Below are positions 1-10,206 of a stretch of DNA of 64,000 bases, piece after piece. The DNA is from Porphyra umbilicalis (taxonomy: Eukaryota; Rhodophyta; Bangiophyceae; Bangiales; Bangiaceae), in assembly GCA_002049455.2 (NCBI GenBank), contig KV918909.1:115542-179541 (forward strand), given 5' to 3'. The translations under genes and the position numbers were made by a program. Every line of letters starts with the position of its first letter. Position 1 is the stretch's first letter. Below the pieces are notes generated by a model. It saw only the letters and a program-made list of their open reading frames with translations, was not told the DNA's origin and made no database searches.

Positions 1-244
1 CTGCGCGAATCGCGCAGATGTGGTCGTCAAGTGTGATCCCGCCAAGAAGCGCGTGTTGAGCGGCAAGGCAAACCCCTTTTGCGACACCATCCTTTCGCGC
101 GGCTTGGGGCCCGTAGGTCCGGAGACTGGGTCAACGATTGCTCCGAGCCGCGCCACCGACTTGCGCATGTGTGACGATTGCGCAAAGACACAGTATTGTA
201 AGCCTGCAAAATTGTGAATGCACACCGGCAACGTCTGTAGTCGA

Positions 245-387
245 CATGTACAGCCGTTCTCCCAAAAGTCCCGCACTGCAACAGTTGCAAAAGAGTTCCA
301 AATCGGCCTCTGCGGGGTCGTAGAGGCCGATTTGGAAGTCTTCTGCGACTGCTAACGTGCGGGATTTTGGGGAGAACGGCTTTATGT
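245..387. repeat. Foldback (imperfect inverted repeat)
   Basis: Two arms of about 65 bp around a loop of about 10 bases. The left arm contains GCCGTTCTCCC and TCCAAATCGGCCTCT. The right arm contains their complements AGAGGCCGATTTGGA and GGGAGAACGGC. Scattered mismatches show it is not a recent duplication. The transcript would form a long hairpin. It could be a foldback MITE or a small-RNA precursor; no coding potential is seen. Confidence 0.85.
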
Positions 388-984
388 AGGACTTAAGGAT
401 CCCAATCACATTGACACATTTTGCAGTTGGGTTCCTCTGAGGAGCTCTGTGAGCGCTCGAAGCCTGTGGCTGACTCTCTGAGCGCCCATCACACAGCGGC
501 GCCCAGCGCCCCACTGCCGGGCAGCTAGGATTTACACCCTGATAAGCGAAGCTTCTAGTAGGGATCCATTCGTGTTCTCAACGCTCAGGCAGCCACGTTG
601 CATGGAATGGATGGCCCTATTCGGTTTGATGGTCACCCTCTGGGCCTTTTGATTGGATGATCCCGTCTACACGTCCAATCAAGAATATCCACGTCTCAGC
701 ATTGGATGGCTCACAATCGTTCTGGTGCATATGGATTACACATGCAAGCGATTACAAATTTCTCCGAAAGCATTTACAGATGCCTTCGGGGAACCCCCAC
801 TGTATACACTCCACACAAAGGCCCAGAAATTGCCAAAAGCGCGCCTCTTTGCGGCAGTATCAGCACTGCGTCTCAGCTCTCTTCCGTCGTCTCGCCATCT
901 CGCCATCGCGCCCCTCCGTCGGGCCTCTCACACCACCACTCCATCGTCGTCATCGCACCGCCATGCTCTCACTTCGACGCGCGC
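388..984. other. No gene seen
   Basis: No open frame here looks protein-like and no repeat structure was recognised. It separates the foldback from the pyrimidine-rich block. Confidence 0.5.
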
Positions 985-1100
985 GCCGAATCCGCTCCTT
1001 CTTTGGTCCCGCGCTCCGCATCCGCCCCTTTCTTTGCCCCCCCCCTCCCCCTTTCTTTGCGCCCGCGCGCCGCATCTGCCATTTTCTTTGCCCACCTCCC
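985..1100 (+). repeat. Pyrimidine-rich imperfect tandem repeat
   Basis: Three imperfect copies of a 30-50 bp unit resembling CGCGCCGCATCCGCC followed by TTTCTTTGCCC. They lie within a longer pyrimidine-rich tract at about 850-1,300. Such tracts can mark promoter regions or polypurine/polypyrimidine DNA. No gene with an obvious start follows directly. Confidence 0.6.
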
Positions 1101-1380
1101 TCCGCCTATCCGCAAGCCATGCAAGTCGCGCTGTACTCACGTTCGCTTTTTTACCCCATGCGTTCCACGTCCTTCCCCGTTCCCCCCCCGGCCCCTGCCG
1201 CAGTGTTCACTCATCTCTTTTTCATTCCTTGAGGCATCTGCCGGCCTCCGCTGTCGACCTCCCCCTGCGTGTGGCGGCGCGCCGAGTGCTGTGCTTGTTT
1301 GCTTTGCTGACCATTGCTTTATACTGAGAACCGTGCGACAAAGATGAAGATATAAAATGGGGACCGACCATGGGGACGCT

Positions 1381-1440
1381 ACAACTGGAGAAGAGAAAAG
1401 GACACAACGACAACTGGGGAAGAGAAAAGGGACCCAACGC
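1381..1440 (+). repeat. Two-copy 29-30 bp tandem repeat
   Basis: The unit starts ACAACTGGRGAAGAGAAAAG and ends ACCCAACG or ACACAACG. Two head-to-tail copies differ at a few bases. Confidence 0.75.
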
Positions 1441-1572
1441 CGTGGTGGTCAGAAGAGCAAAAGGACAGGACGACTAGCCGCCATTACAGTGACGAAGCTC
1501 GGAATTCTATGACAGCACCTGCCACTGTCGCCGCCCCTGGCTGCAGCCGCCCGCGCGGCGGCGGCCACGGTA

Positions 1573-1625
1573 CAGTCATTGCGCATTTATATTGCTGTTT
1601 GCCCAATTTTGTCCGATGCCCAGCG
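1573..1625 (+). mobile_element. Solo mariner-type MITE terminus
   Basis: CAGTCATTGCGCATTTATAT directly follows a TA dinucleotide (1,571-1,572). It matches the terminus of the complete MITE at 17,372-17,755. The inner sequence (GCTGTTTGCCCAATTTT...) recurs inverted at 4,780-4,822, next to the other MITE copy. No matching outer end was located for this terminus, so it is a fragment or half of a rearranged element. Confidence 0.7.
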
Positions 1626-2399
1626 CTTCGTCGGCGTGTCGACCAATTGTACAGTTCAAAATTGCATGAGCGTTTCTGTTCAAAGTGCTCATGCAAGCCA
1701 GTATCAGGCTCGTCTGATTGGTTCAAAGTCAGGATCGGACGTATTTTTCAGATTATTTTCATGAGCACCAGCGGCCGCTGGCACGTCATTACCACAGCTG
1801 TCCTGCTTGGCGCGCATTTGGCTCGGATGCGTTCCTTGACGTGGTCCATGTCATTCCCAATGAGGGTGTCACGAACGGGCTCAGCTGAAAGATGCGCAAG
1901 CTTCTTGGACCTCGCACCCAAACGGAGCCAGCACTGGCCCGGGTTGCAACAAATTGAGTGCCTGCGGCTTGGAAGCGACTCGGAGTGTAGAGAATCTGAC
2001 GGCAGGCGCCTGAATGTGCGGGACAGCGGGAGCAAAGCTTGGCGTCCTGCAAGTGATCGCTCTCGTCGACGGCTTAGCCGCTGCGTCTTGCCAACGCTGC
2101 CTTGCATGATCCACCACTTCTCGTCGACCCCGCCACCGCCCCCTCCATATCCGCCCCCAATCCACCCAGCGCCATCTTTTGAGCCCAACCCCGCCAGCTT
2201 CGTGGTTCCATGACGACCCTGGAGACACGTCGGCGCCTCGTGGAGATGTTGGTGCGTTATAACAACCTCTATATCCCGTCATCACAACAAAGATGGTCCT
2301 CATTTGTAAGCGTCCGGACAAAGAGAACCATAGCCCACCATGCCCTAAAAACCCTCGCGCCGCCACGCCGCTGCGTCGCAAACAACCTCGGCGGCGGCG
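1626..2399. other. No gene seen; flank of minisatellite
   Basis: Several overlapping frames are open because stop codons are rare, but none reads like a conserved protein. The segment leads into the GC-rich minisatellite. Confidence 0.5.
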
Positions 2400-4625
2400 C
2401 CGAAGGCAGCGCCGCTACAGCCCGCGCGCAACAACGGCCTCGCCCTGCCCTCGACAGCACCATCGGCCCCCGAGAATAGACAGCCCCCCCGCGCGGCCAT
2501 GCCGCCGCTTTTCCACCGCCGCTGCGCCGCTGCCGCTGCGCCGCCGCACCGCCGCGGCGACGCCGACCTGGTGCGCGGCGGCGATGGCGCGGAGACGATA
2601 GCACCGCTGCCTCAGCAGCGGCGGCCTCCGCATGCGGGTGCGGCGCCGGGGCGGGCTTTTTCAGCACGCGCCTCGCCGCCCCCGCCGCTCGGAAGCCCCC
2701 CCCCCCCGCCGACGACCGCACCAACAGCCTTCACGCACCAAATTCACACCCGTGCCGTCACGCCGCCACCTTGCTGCCACCGCCTTCCCGCCGCCGCCGC
2801 GCCGCCGCACCGCCGCCTCACCGCTGACCTGGCGTGCCGCGGCGGCGGCGCGGCAATGGGCGCGCCAGAGCCGCGGCGGCAGCGGCCGCCGCATGCGGGT
2901 GCGGCGGCGCGGCGGGCTTCTTCAGCATCCACCCCGCCGCCGCCGTCGCCCGCAACCCCCCCCCTCCCGGCGACGACCGCACGGACAGCCCCCACACACC
3001 AAATGCCCCCCCGCGCCGCCGCGCCGCCGCCTTGCTGCCGCCTCCTTGCCGCCGCCGCCGCGCCTCCGCACCGCCGCCGCGCCGCCAACCAGGTATGCGG
3101 CGACGGCGGCGGGGCAACGATCGCGACGCCGCCATCGAGACGACAGCCGACGCATCTCGAGGGCTGCGGGGGGGCGGGCTTTTTCAGCACCCGTTTCGGC
3201 GCCGCCACCGCTCAGCCCCCCCCCCCCCCCCGCGGACGACATCACCAACCGCCCCCGCGCACCAACGGCCCCCCCGCGCCGCCTTGCCGCCGCCTTGCCA
3301 CCGCCGCCTTGCCGCCGCCACCCTACCGCCGTTCCGCGCCGCCGCCGCGCAGCCGCGCCGCCGCCGCGCCGCCGACCTGGCGTGCGGCGGCGGCGGCGCG
3401 GCGGCGATAGTGCCGCCGCCGGGGCGGTGGCGGCCGCCGCATTCGGGCGCGGCGGCGGGGCGGGCATTTTCAGCACCCAACGCGCCGCCGTTGCCGCCCG
3501 GAAACCCTCGCCCCGACGCCGACGACCACACCGACAGCCCCCACGCACCAAAATCACCCCCTCGCCACCGCGCCGCCACCTCGCTGCCGCCATCTTGCCG
3601 CCGCCGCCGCGCCGCCGCACTGCCGCCGCGCCGCCGACCTGGCGTGCGGCGGCGGCGGCGCGGCTACGATCGTGTCGCCGCCGCTGCGGTGGGGGGCGCC
3701 GCAAGCTGGTTCGGCGGCGGGGCGGGCTTTTTCAGTTCCCACATCGCCGCCGCCGCCACCCAAAAACCCCCCCCCCCACGCGGACGACCGCACCGACAGC
3801 CCCGACGCACTAAATTCACACCTGCGCTGCCGCGCCGCCCCCTTGCTGCCGCCGCTTCGCTGCCGCCGCTGCCACACCGCACGGCCGCCGCGTCGCCGAC
3901 CTGATCTGCGGCGGCGGCGGCACCGCAGCGATCGCGCCGCCGCCCATGCCGCAGCGGCCGCCGCACGTCAGGTGCGGCGGCGGGGCGGGCTTTTACAGCA
4001 CCTGCCCCGCCACCGCCGCCACCCGAAACCCCCCTCCCCCCCGGCGACGACCGTGCTGACATCCCGCACGCACCAATGGCCCCGCTGCGTCGCCGCGCCG
4101 CCGCCTCGCCGCAGCCACCTTGCCGCCGCCACTCTGCCGCCGCCGCCGCGCCGCCGCCACCGCGCTGCCGAACCGCCGCCGCGGCGCCGACCTGGTGTGC
4201 GGCGGCAGCGGCGCGGCGGCGATCGTGCCGCCGCCGCAGCGGTGCCGGCCGCCTCATGCGGGTGCGGCGGCAGGGCGGACTTTTTCAGCACCCACCCCGC
4301 CGCCGCCGCCGCCCGAAAACCGCCCCCGCCCCCGTCGACGACCGCACCAGCAACCCCCGCGCACCAACAGCCCCCCCGCTCTGCCGCGCCGCCGCCTTCC
4401 CGCCTCCGTTTTGCCGCCGCCGCCGCGCCGCCGCACGGCCGCCGCGCCGCCGACCTGGTCGGCAGCGGCGGCAGTGCGGCAGCGATCGGGCCGCCGCCAC
4501 CGCCGCGGCGGCCGCCGCACGTCGGGTGTGGCGGCGGGGCGGGCTTCTACAGCACCCACCCCGCCGCAGGCGCCGCCCGAACCCCCCCCCCCCCCCGCCG
4601 AGGACCGTACCAACAGCCCCCGGAT
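2400..4625 (+). repeat. GC-rich minisatellite, ~262 bp unit, about 8 copies
   Basis: A landmark, GGGCGGGCTTTTTCAGCA with variants, recurs at about 2,651, 2,912, 3,174, 3,460, 3,722, 3,985, 4,275 and 4,537, so spacing is 261-263 bp or 286-290 bp. Each unit has a C-run of 7-14 bases, CGACGACCGCACC-type sequence, and CCGCCGCCG-rich DNA ending in a GCGGCGGCGGCGCGGC motif. The unit is not a multiple of three and stops are rare, so 200-390-residue open frames rich in P, R and A exist in all three plus frames and on the minus strand. I regard these as non-coding artefacts. Confidence 0.85.
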
Positions 4626-4819
4626 GGTAACAACGGCGCCGACGCCGTCAGCCAGGGGCTTGCGACCTGTCTATCTCAAATTTGAGAGCAAATCGTCCAC
4701 ATTCAACATTTGACGCAGTCATCGGAGTTACACGAAAATCAGAAAAGTTATTGTTGAAATATAAAGTCCCTCTGTTGCTTGCGTAGCGCTTGGCATCGGC
4801 CAAAATTGGGCAAACAGCA

Positions 4820-5187
4820 ATATGTGTCCCGCTTATAAGGTACCCTGCTTTGTGAGTGAGCGCAACTCGATCGCTCCGGTGCGGGGCCCACCGCACTTGA
4901 TGGCACTTGAAGTGATGATTCACAGCTGATCTGCGATCGAGTAATCCGCTGCCTCAAGTCTGTCAGAATTTGCCTACCTACCCCCCCAAGAACACCTCGT
5001 GAAGGACGGGGCACAAGTCTTGCCACGCCCTTCCGTGTCTCATTGCACCATTTATGATTAAAGTTCACGATCGAGCGTCATGAGCACCTCGGGTGGTTAT
5101 CGTTTCGGAACAGATTGTCCAATCAGCTGTAAATTCTCACGTGGGCTACAAAGTGCTCCACCCGGCTTTACAAGCGCACAATCGTCA
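4820..5187 (-). mobile_element. Mariner-type MITE, inverted copy with damaged ends
   Basis: This is the reverse-complement relative of the MITE at 17,372-17,755. They share TGTGTCCCGCTTATAAGG, CGCACCGGAGCGATCGAG (as its complement), GAACACCTCGTGAAGGACGG and GCTTTACAAGCGCACAAT with few differences. The left terminus is replaced at ATAT by sequence that, in the fragment at 1,573, lies just inside the terminus. The right terminus reads AATCGTCAG instead of AATGACTG. It looks like a chimera made by recombination between family members. Confidence 0.8.
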
Positions 5188-5202
5188 GCTTTGGGTCGAA
5201 TC

Positions 5203-5330
5203 CCATCAGAGCCCCATCAGGGCCCCATCACCCATCAGAGTGCTCAGATGATGGGCATTTCTGACCCACTTTTGATGTCCATCAACCATCATCAGCCGAT
5301 GGAAATCCCGGCTCGGGCCTTGATGGGGCG
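5203..5330. repeat. Cluster of CCATCA/TGATGG motifs (left)
   Basis: About ten copies of CCATCA(G) or its complement fall within 130 bp, in both orientations, often as CCCCATCAG. A second cluster with the same motif lies at 15,408-15,540. Clustered short subterminal motifs are typical of CACTA-type element ends, where an element-encoded protein binds. A CACTA-like transposase lies between the two clusters. Neither exact terminus was identified. Confidence 0.55.
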
Positions 5331-5653
5331 TCCTGCCAGGTCCTCGTGCGCGCCCGTTTCAGTCTCGCGGCTTCGAGGCAAAGCTGCATTCTGCTGCCTA
5401 GTGATTGGCCGCGAGTCGCTGATCAAATCCTCTTGTGAGCGTTCTTCGGCCGTGACCTGTGCTTACTGTACGAGTTCCTGCACCTGCTTGAGCGCCTTTG
5501 CCGTCACCGCGGCACCGCTTGCTCTTTTCTGCTCTCCGTCGACCCCACCGCCTCCCCCGCCGTGCTTTCGTTGACCCCACACCCCCTATCTTCTCCCGCC
5601 CAACTCGTCTTCTGCACTTTTTTCTCTTCCCCCCCTCCACCGCGCTGCACGCA

Positions 5654-6292
5654 ATGGAGGCCCGACGACTGGCGGCCTACGCCATTCGCTATCCGGGCCG
5701 GCCTGATTTGGCAGCGGCGGAAGCCTCGGACGCCCTGCTGAACTTCTTGCACCGCGAGTACCCGCTGGTGGCGTGCCAGCCGCTTCTGCAGGAGCGCACG
5801 CGGGTGTGCATGATGGACAACCTGTTGGCGATGGACATTGTCATCACTATGATCGAAGACCCCGACGAGCTGGGGAAGGTGCTTGCCCCCTTTTACGACG
5901 GCGTTGTTGACGTGGGCGGCATGCGTTCGGCTTTAGGTAGTTGGGTGCTCCACGAGCAGATTGCAGCTGGCCACCGTGTTGGCTGGGTGCCGCGCGCCGT
6001 CGGGCTTATGTAAACGACTCTGTGCCTGATACCATCTTGTCTCCACTCTTTTTTTGTCCTGGATTGCAGCAGCGCGACCACCCACCGCACGGCGGTGGTA
6101 ACACCCATGATGGAGGTGGGGCAGATGTGCAACACCAGACCGTGTCTGCCACAGCCAGCCACAACCTTACGTGGGGAGAGGGCTTGGAGCAATCGTTCGG
6201 TGGTCGCGTGCCCCTCGCAGCACTTTTCCACGTTTCTGCAGGTCCGCCGTCGCCTCTGCACCGACGTGGACGGTCGCCGCCGCTGCTGTTAG
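5654..6292 (+). CDS. Small hypothetical protein, two exons
   Basis: I do not recognise the family. The ATG at 5,654 opens a protein-like frame (MEARRLAAYAIRYPG...) that meets TAA at 6,011. The last codon overlaps a good donor, ATGTAAAC, and a pyrimidine-rich acceptor ends in TTGCAG at 6,069. Splicing 6,010-6,069 (60 bp) keeps the frame open to TAG at 6,290-6,292, giving about 192 residues. Exon 1 looks like a compact helical domain with acidic patches; exon 2 is basic and cysteine-containing. The upstream sequence is pyrimidine-rich (CTTTTTTCTCTTCC). It converges on the Plavaka-type transposase gene, whose stop is about 140 bp away, and may be an accessory gene of the same element. Without splicing it would be a 119-residue protein. 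Confidence 0.5.
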
Positions 6293-6434
6293 CCGACCCC
6301 GGCACATCCACCGGGAGCCAATCGATGCAAACCGCCGAGCGAAAGCTGCCCCACAGGGAAAGAAGCGTGGGGGCAGAAGACACGAAGGTAAGGAAAACCG
6401 TTTGGTATTCAAAGGCATTGCCGTCACACACTCA

Positions 6435-9400
6435 TCAAACGTCCCACGCGTAGAAGGCATTGAGGTAAAAGCGCATTGCCATGCGCTCCTCGAGGGGTGC
6501 CCCCAGCCCTGCCGGCTCGGCGTCGTAACCACGGCGCGTCGCCAGGTCCCCAAAGTCGGGAACAGCCTGAGCTAACCTACGCACGGCGGATAACGGAACA
6601 GAGCAAAGCGAAACGTCCGATGCCCCCTCCTGCACGTGCCATTGCAGGTGCGTGCAGCCGCGGGCCTGCAGTGGGCACTGTGGGTCTTTGGGCAGAGGCC
6701 GTAGCACGCTGATAATGGCGTGGTCCCCGTCTTCGCGCCGTACGACGGCGCGCACTTGCCCGAGGCGTCGACCATCCGGTTGACCAGTGGGGTGAAAGAA
6801 GACATGGTCATACCACGGCGAACCGCGGTCATCCTCAGTTGCGTGGATACGCTGCTTGCGGACGCCGCCGCACTCAAAGCGCGCGGCAATGTCCACGCGC
6901 TTGGTGACGCGCACCTTGTCGTCGTCGGTCAGGCCGAGGACGGCGCCCACGTTCCGTAGCCCCGGCTGCTTGGCCAGGTCGCCCACCCGCACATTCGAGC
7001 GGTGGTACGGTGTCTTGCCTCGCACGACCCCACCCGCCTCCGCCGTAGCTCCCGTCGCGGTGCGCGCCGTTGCGCTACGTGCCGCGGCCGCAGCCGAGCC
7101 GCCGCCGGCCGTGGGTGTGTGGCCGAGGGACAGCGTCTCGGCCGTCACCATCCCGTTGGCCGCGACCCTGACGCGCTCCTCCTCCTGCCGCTCTGCGTGG
7201 GCGGCACGGCAGTCGTCGTCATCGACCGCATTCTGCTTCAATACCGCCCGTGCTCCGTGCGCGTGCCGGACCAGCTGCCGCGTGAACGTGTCAATCGACT
7301 TGTTGGTGCGCGTGTATTAGGGCTTGTCGTCTTTGTGGCCGCTCTCGTTTGCTGCCGTGTTCCCGTTTTGAATGTTGCCGTGTGCCCTGATCGCGTCGAT
7401 CACGTGGCAGAGTAGCTCGTGCACTTTCGTGCTCAGCATCTTCCCCAGGATGGGGGTCAAGTAGTCCCGCACGAAGGCCGTCGCCTTGTTGCCAATGGCG
7501 ATGCCCTCGGACAGCGTCATGTCCGGCCGGAGAGCGGTGGTGGTCTGCCCAGAGATCATTGCGTACAGCTCCGCGTACTCCGCGAACATGGCCGTCACGG
7601 CCACGTGGATGGGGGTGTCGTTCCATGCGGCACGGTACGCGAGCCAGTCGAAGCGGCAGCCCTTGCCGACCTTGCCGACGTCTTCCTCCCCGTCCGCTTG
7701 GTACCCGTCCGCGTCGACAACCTCGGCGGCCGCGCCGGCCGCCACGCCGTCAACGCCAATGAGCATGCCGTCATCGTCCGTGTCGCCGCCTGTCGAGGCT
7801 TCGAGAGCGGCCAGCACGGGGCCAAAGAGCTTCACCGCGGCGAAGGGGAAGTCAGCCACCGCGTTGCGCTGCTCCCTGGCCGTAAAAGTCGCCTGTTTCT
7901 CCTTTGCTGGAACAAAGTAGCTGGGGTGGACAAAGATAGAGAGGGGGGGAGCCACCTCATGGGTAACACGATGTGACAGGAAGCGCGTGCGGTCAGTACT
8001 ACGGTTCCACACGCGAGGCTGAAGGAAAGTGCAATCACCCACCCACTGACATCAAGCAGTGGAAGACGCCGGAACTCACCCTGGTGCAATCTTGCTCGCC
8101 CTGCTCCGGCGATGCATGTGCTTGAACCTGTTGTTTCCCGAGCGCCGGGTGGCGGCATCGGAGACCGCCAACGGCTTGTGCGGGGCGCACATGTAGGGAA
8201 ACACGGCAATGAGGCGGTGCATCATCATCCTGGTCACGCCTAAGTCCAACACCTGCAGGTGTACCAGTGCCGGCCAAGGGTCGAGGAGCAAAAGAAATGT
8301 ATCGAGGGTCAGCAAACGCCTCACCGACCGAAACAGAAGAGAACACCGGGTCAGAAGCGGGCGAGCTCCATAGGACAACCTAAGAGAAAGGAGTGCGAGA
8401 AAACATACGTGCAGGATATCAAAGCCGATCATCCGGTACAAGAAGCGAGGCGGGGTGCCGAGTCCCGCAGTCCCTGCCAGCGCCGGCACCGAGCTGGACG
8501 TGCTGCCCACCGCCTCGAGCGCCACGCGCCGCCTCTTGAGGCGCTGCCGGCGGTGGTGCTCAACCGCCTCGACTTGGTTGTCGAGCGAGTCCACAACAAT
8601 TCGGTCGTCGGCTGTCAGCGACGTCCCGAGGTCGGCGTGTGTCACCGTGCACGTGCTACAGGGCAGCTCGCACTGTCCGGCCTTAAGGCAGAGCACCGCG
8701 CGCTCCTCTGGGCGGTCTGCCAGGTATAGCAAGACGCGTGTGAAGGCGCGCACGATGCGCCTCCCCAGGCGCACCTTGATACCCGAGTGGCTGAAGGCAA
8801 TAAACTCCCTGAAGGCGGCGTAAAGCGTACGCTGCAGCACCCCGCACCGCCTCATGCGGGCCCGGTCGTCGGCGACCGGCTCCTGTAGCTTGCGCACCAG
8901 CGAAACGTACGCCACCGTCACCCACACCACGTCCCCCTGGATATTTACAACCCGGATCCTGACTGGGTACAACTTGTGCGCTGTGAGAAGCAAGGGGCAC
9001 GGTGCGAAGCGACACACGCAGCAGAGAACGGTTAGGCCATGAACAGCAATACAAAAACGGCACCGCTGTCGAGTCACATCCGCAATCGAGCTCCCTAGAC
9101 GGCCACTCTGCAGTCCCTGCTCTCCTCCACACCGCACGTCACTTACCACCCGACCATGAAAGCCGGCTACTGTCACTGTAGATGTGGATTCCCAGAACCG
9201 CATTGTTGACGCGCCCCCCACTCATCACCTCCGCCTCGTACTCTCGGAAGACGTCCCCGTCCATCGGGGATTCCCGCCGGTCGCTCGCCGGTGCTGGCGC
9301 GGAGCCGCCGCTCCACCAATGCATGGTGTGCTGCTCGGTCGAGCCCACCAGGTCCCGCACGACCCCCATCACAGACCGAAAGTACGCCTCGTACTGTGCA

Positions 9401-10206
9401 CCGTCCTCCTCGAGCACCACCTTTCTCCACCCCGCGTGGTTTACGGCAGCGTCCAGGTCGTCCGCCATGGCGTTGCGGAACTCGTTGGCGTTCTCGAACG
9501 CGTCGCGCAGCGTCTTGTTGTGACCGTCATCGGTCGGCATCCCCGGCTGGGTGCGGTCCCACACGTCCAGGAAGGTGAAGAGGTGCTCCTGCTCCCGCAG
9601 CGACAGCCCCGCGCCGCCGACGCTCAGCACAAAGTTTTGGAGGGCGCGCAACCGACACGAGTTAAACCTTCCCGTGTGGGGACGCTTGCGGCGGAATTCG
9701 GCGAGCGGTGTCGACCGCTGCACGTCCTGCATCTCCTCATAGAGAGCCCTGATGTGCGTGGCGACCGAGGAGTAGGAGTACTCGGGCGCCATCGTCGCGG
9801 CCTCGGCGCCCTGGCTGGCGACTGGGGCGCCGTCCGTCGGAATCGCCGTGCGCGTCATTTCGTACAGCGCGCGGAGCTCCGCCTCCATGGCGGCCGAGCC
9901 CGTTGAGAAGTTGGATGCGTCCGACTGCTCGCCGCCGTCCGACAGGGGGGGCGACTCGCCCGACACGTCGCCCCCGGTTGGCGCAGCAGCTGCACTACCG
10001 ACGTGTTGCGCGGGACCGCTGTTGTTGTGCGCGGGCCCTCCATCGTCAGCCTCCGCACGCGGCCGCTTCAAGCCGACAGGGAGGCCGTCGCCGCCGGCTC
10101 CGTGATGGGCGCTCCGCTGGTGCACCCGCAGTCCAGCAAGAACGAAAGTCTTGAAACCACAGTGGCATTCGACCGCCTTGCGGGCGGGTGGGCGCACATA
10201 AGACAT
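6435..10206 (-). pseudogene. Plavaka/CACTA-type transposase with one internal stop
   Basis: Four exons join cleanly: 10,206-9,147, 8,980-8,409, 8,252-8,080 and 7,920-6,435, with GT-AG introns of 166, 156 and 159 bp. Together they make exactly 1,097 codons. A C2H2-like finger lies at residues 14-34 (C14, C16, H29, H34). The catalytic region follows: YSDSS with D345, then a DxxYPVRIRVVNI-like block, and the motif F-D-I-L-H-V-L-D-L-G-V, which is formed only by splicing (D541, H544, D547). Near residues 788-798 is NTAANESGHK, typical of the C-terminal region of this group. Codon 803 is TAA (7,319-7,317); the same frame then continues for another 293 residues of plausible protein. That single stop is the only lesion found, so the copy is probably recently dead. 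The start at 10,206 (MSYVRPPARK) was chosen because the finger follows directly. Confidence 0.85.

Noticed and set aside
2499-4713. Arginine/proline-rich frames up to 393 codons
   Set aside because: The 262-bp repeat is not a multiple of three and all frames are equally open.
5195-5215. tRNA T-arm-like GGGTCGAATCCC
   Set aside because: No acceptor stem, D-arm or anticodon arm can be built around it; it is within the CCATCA cluster.
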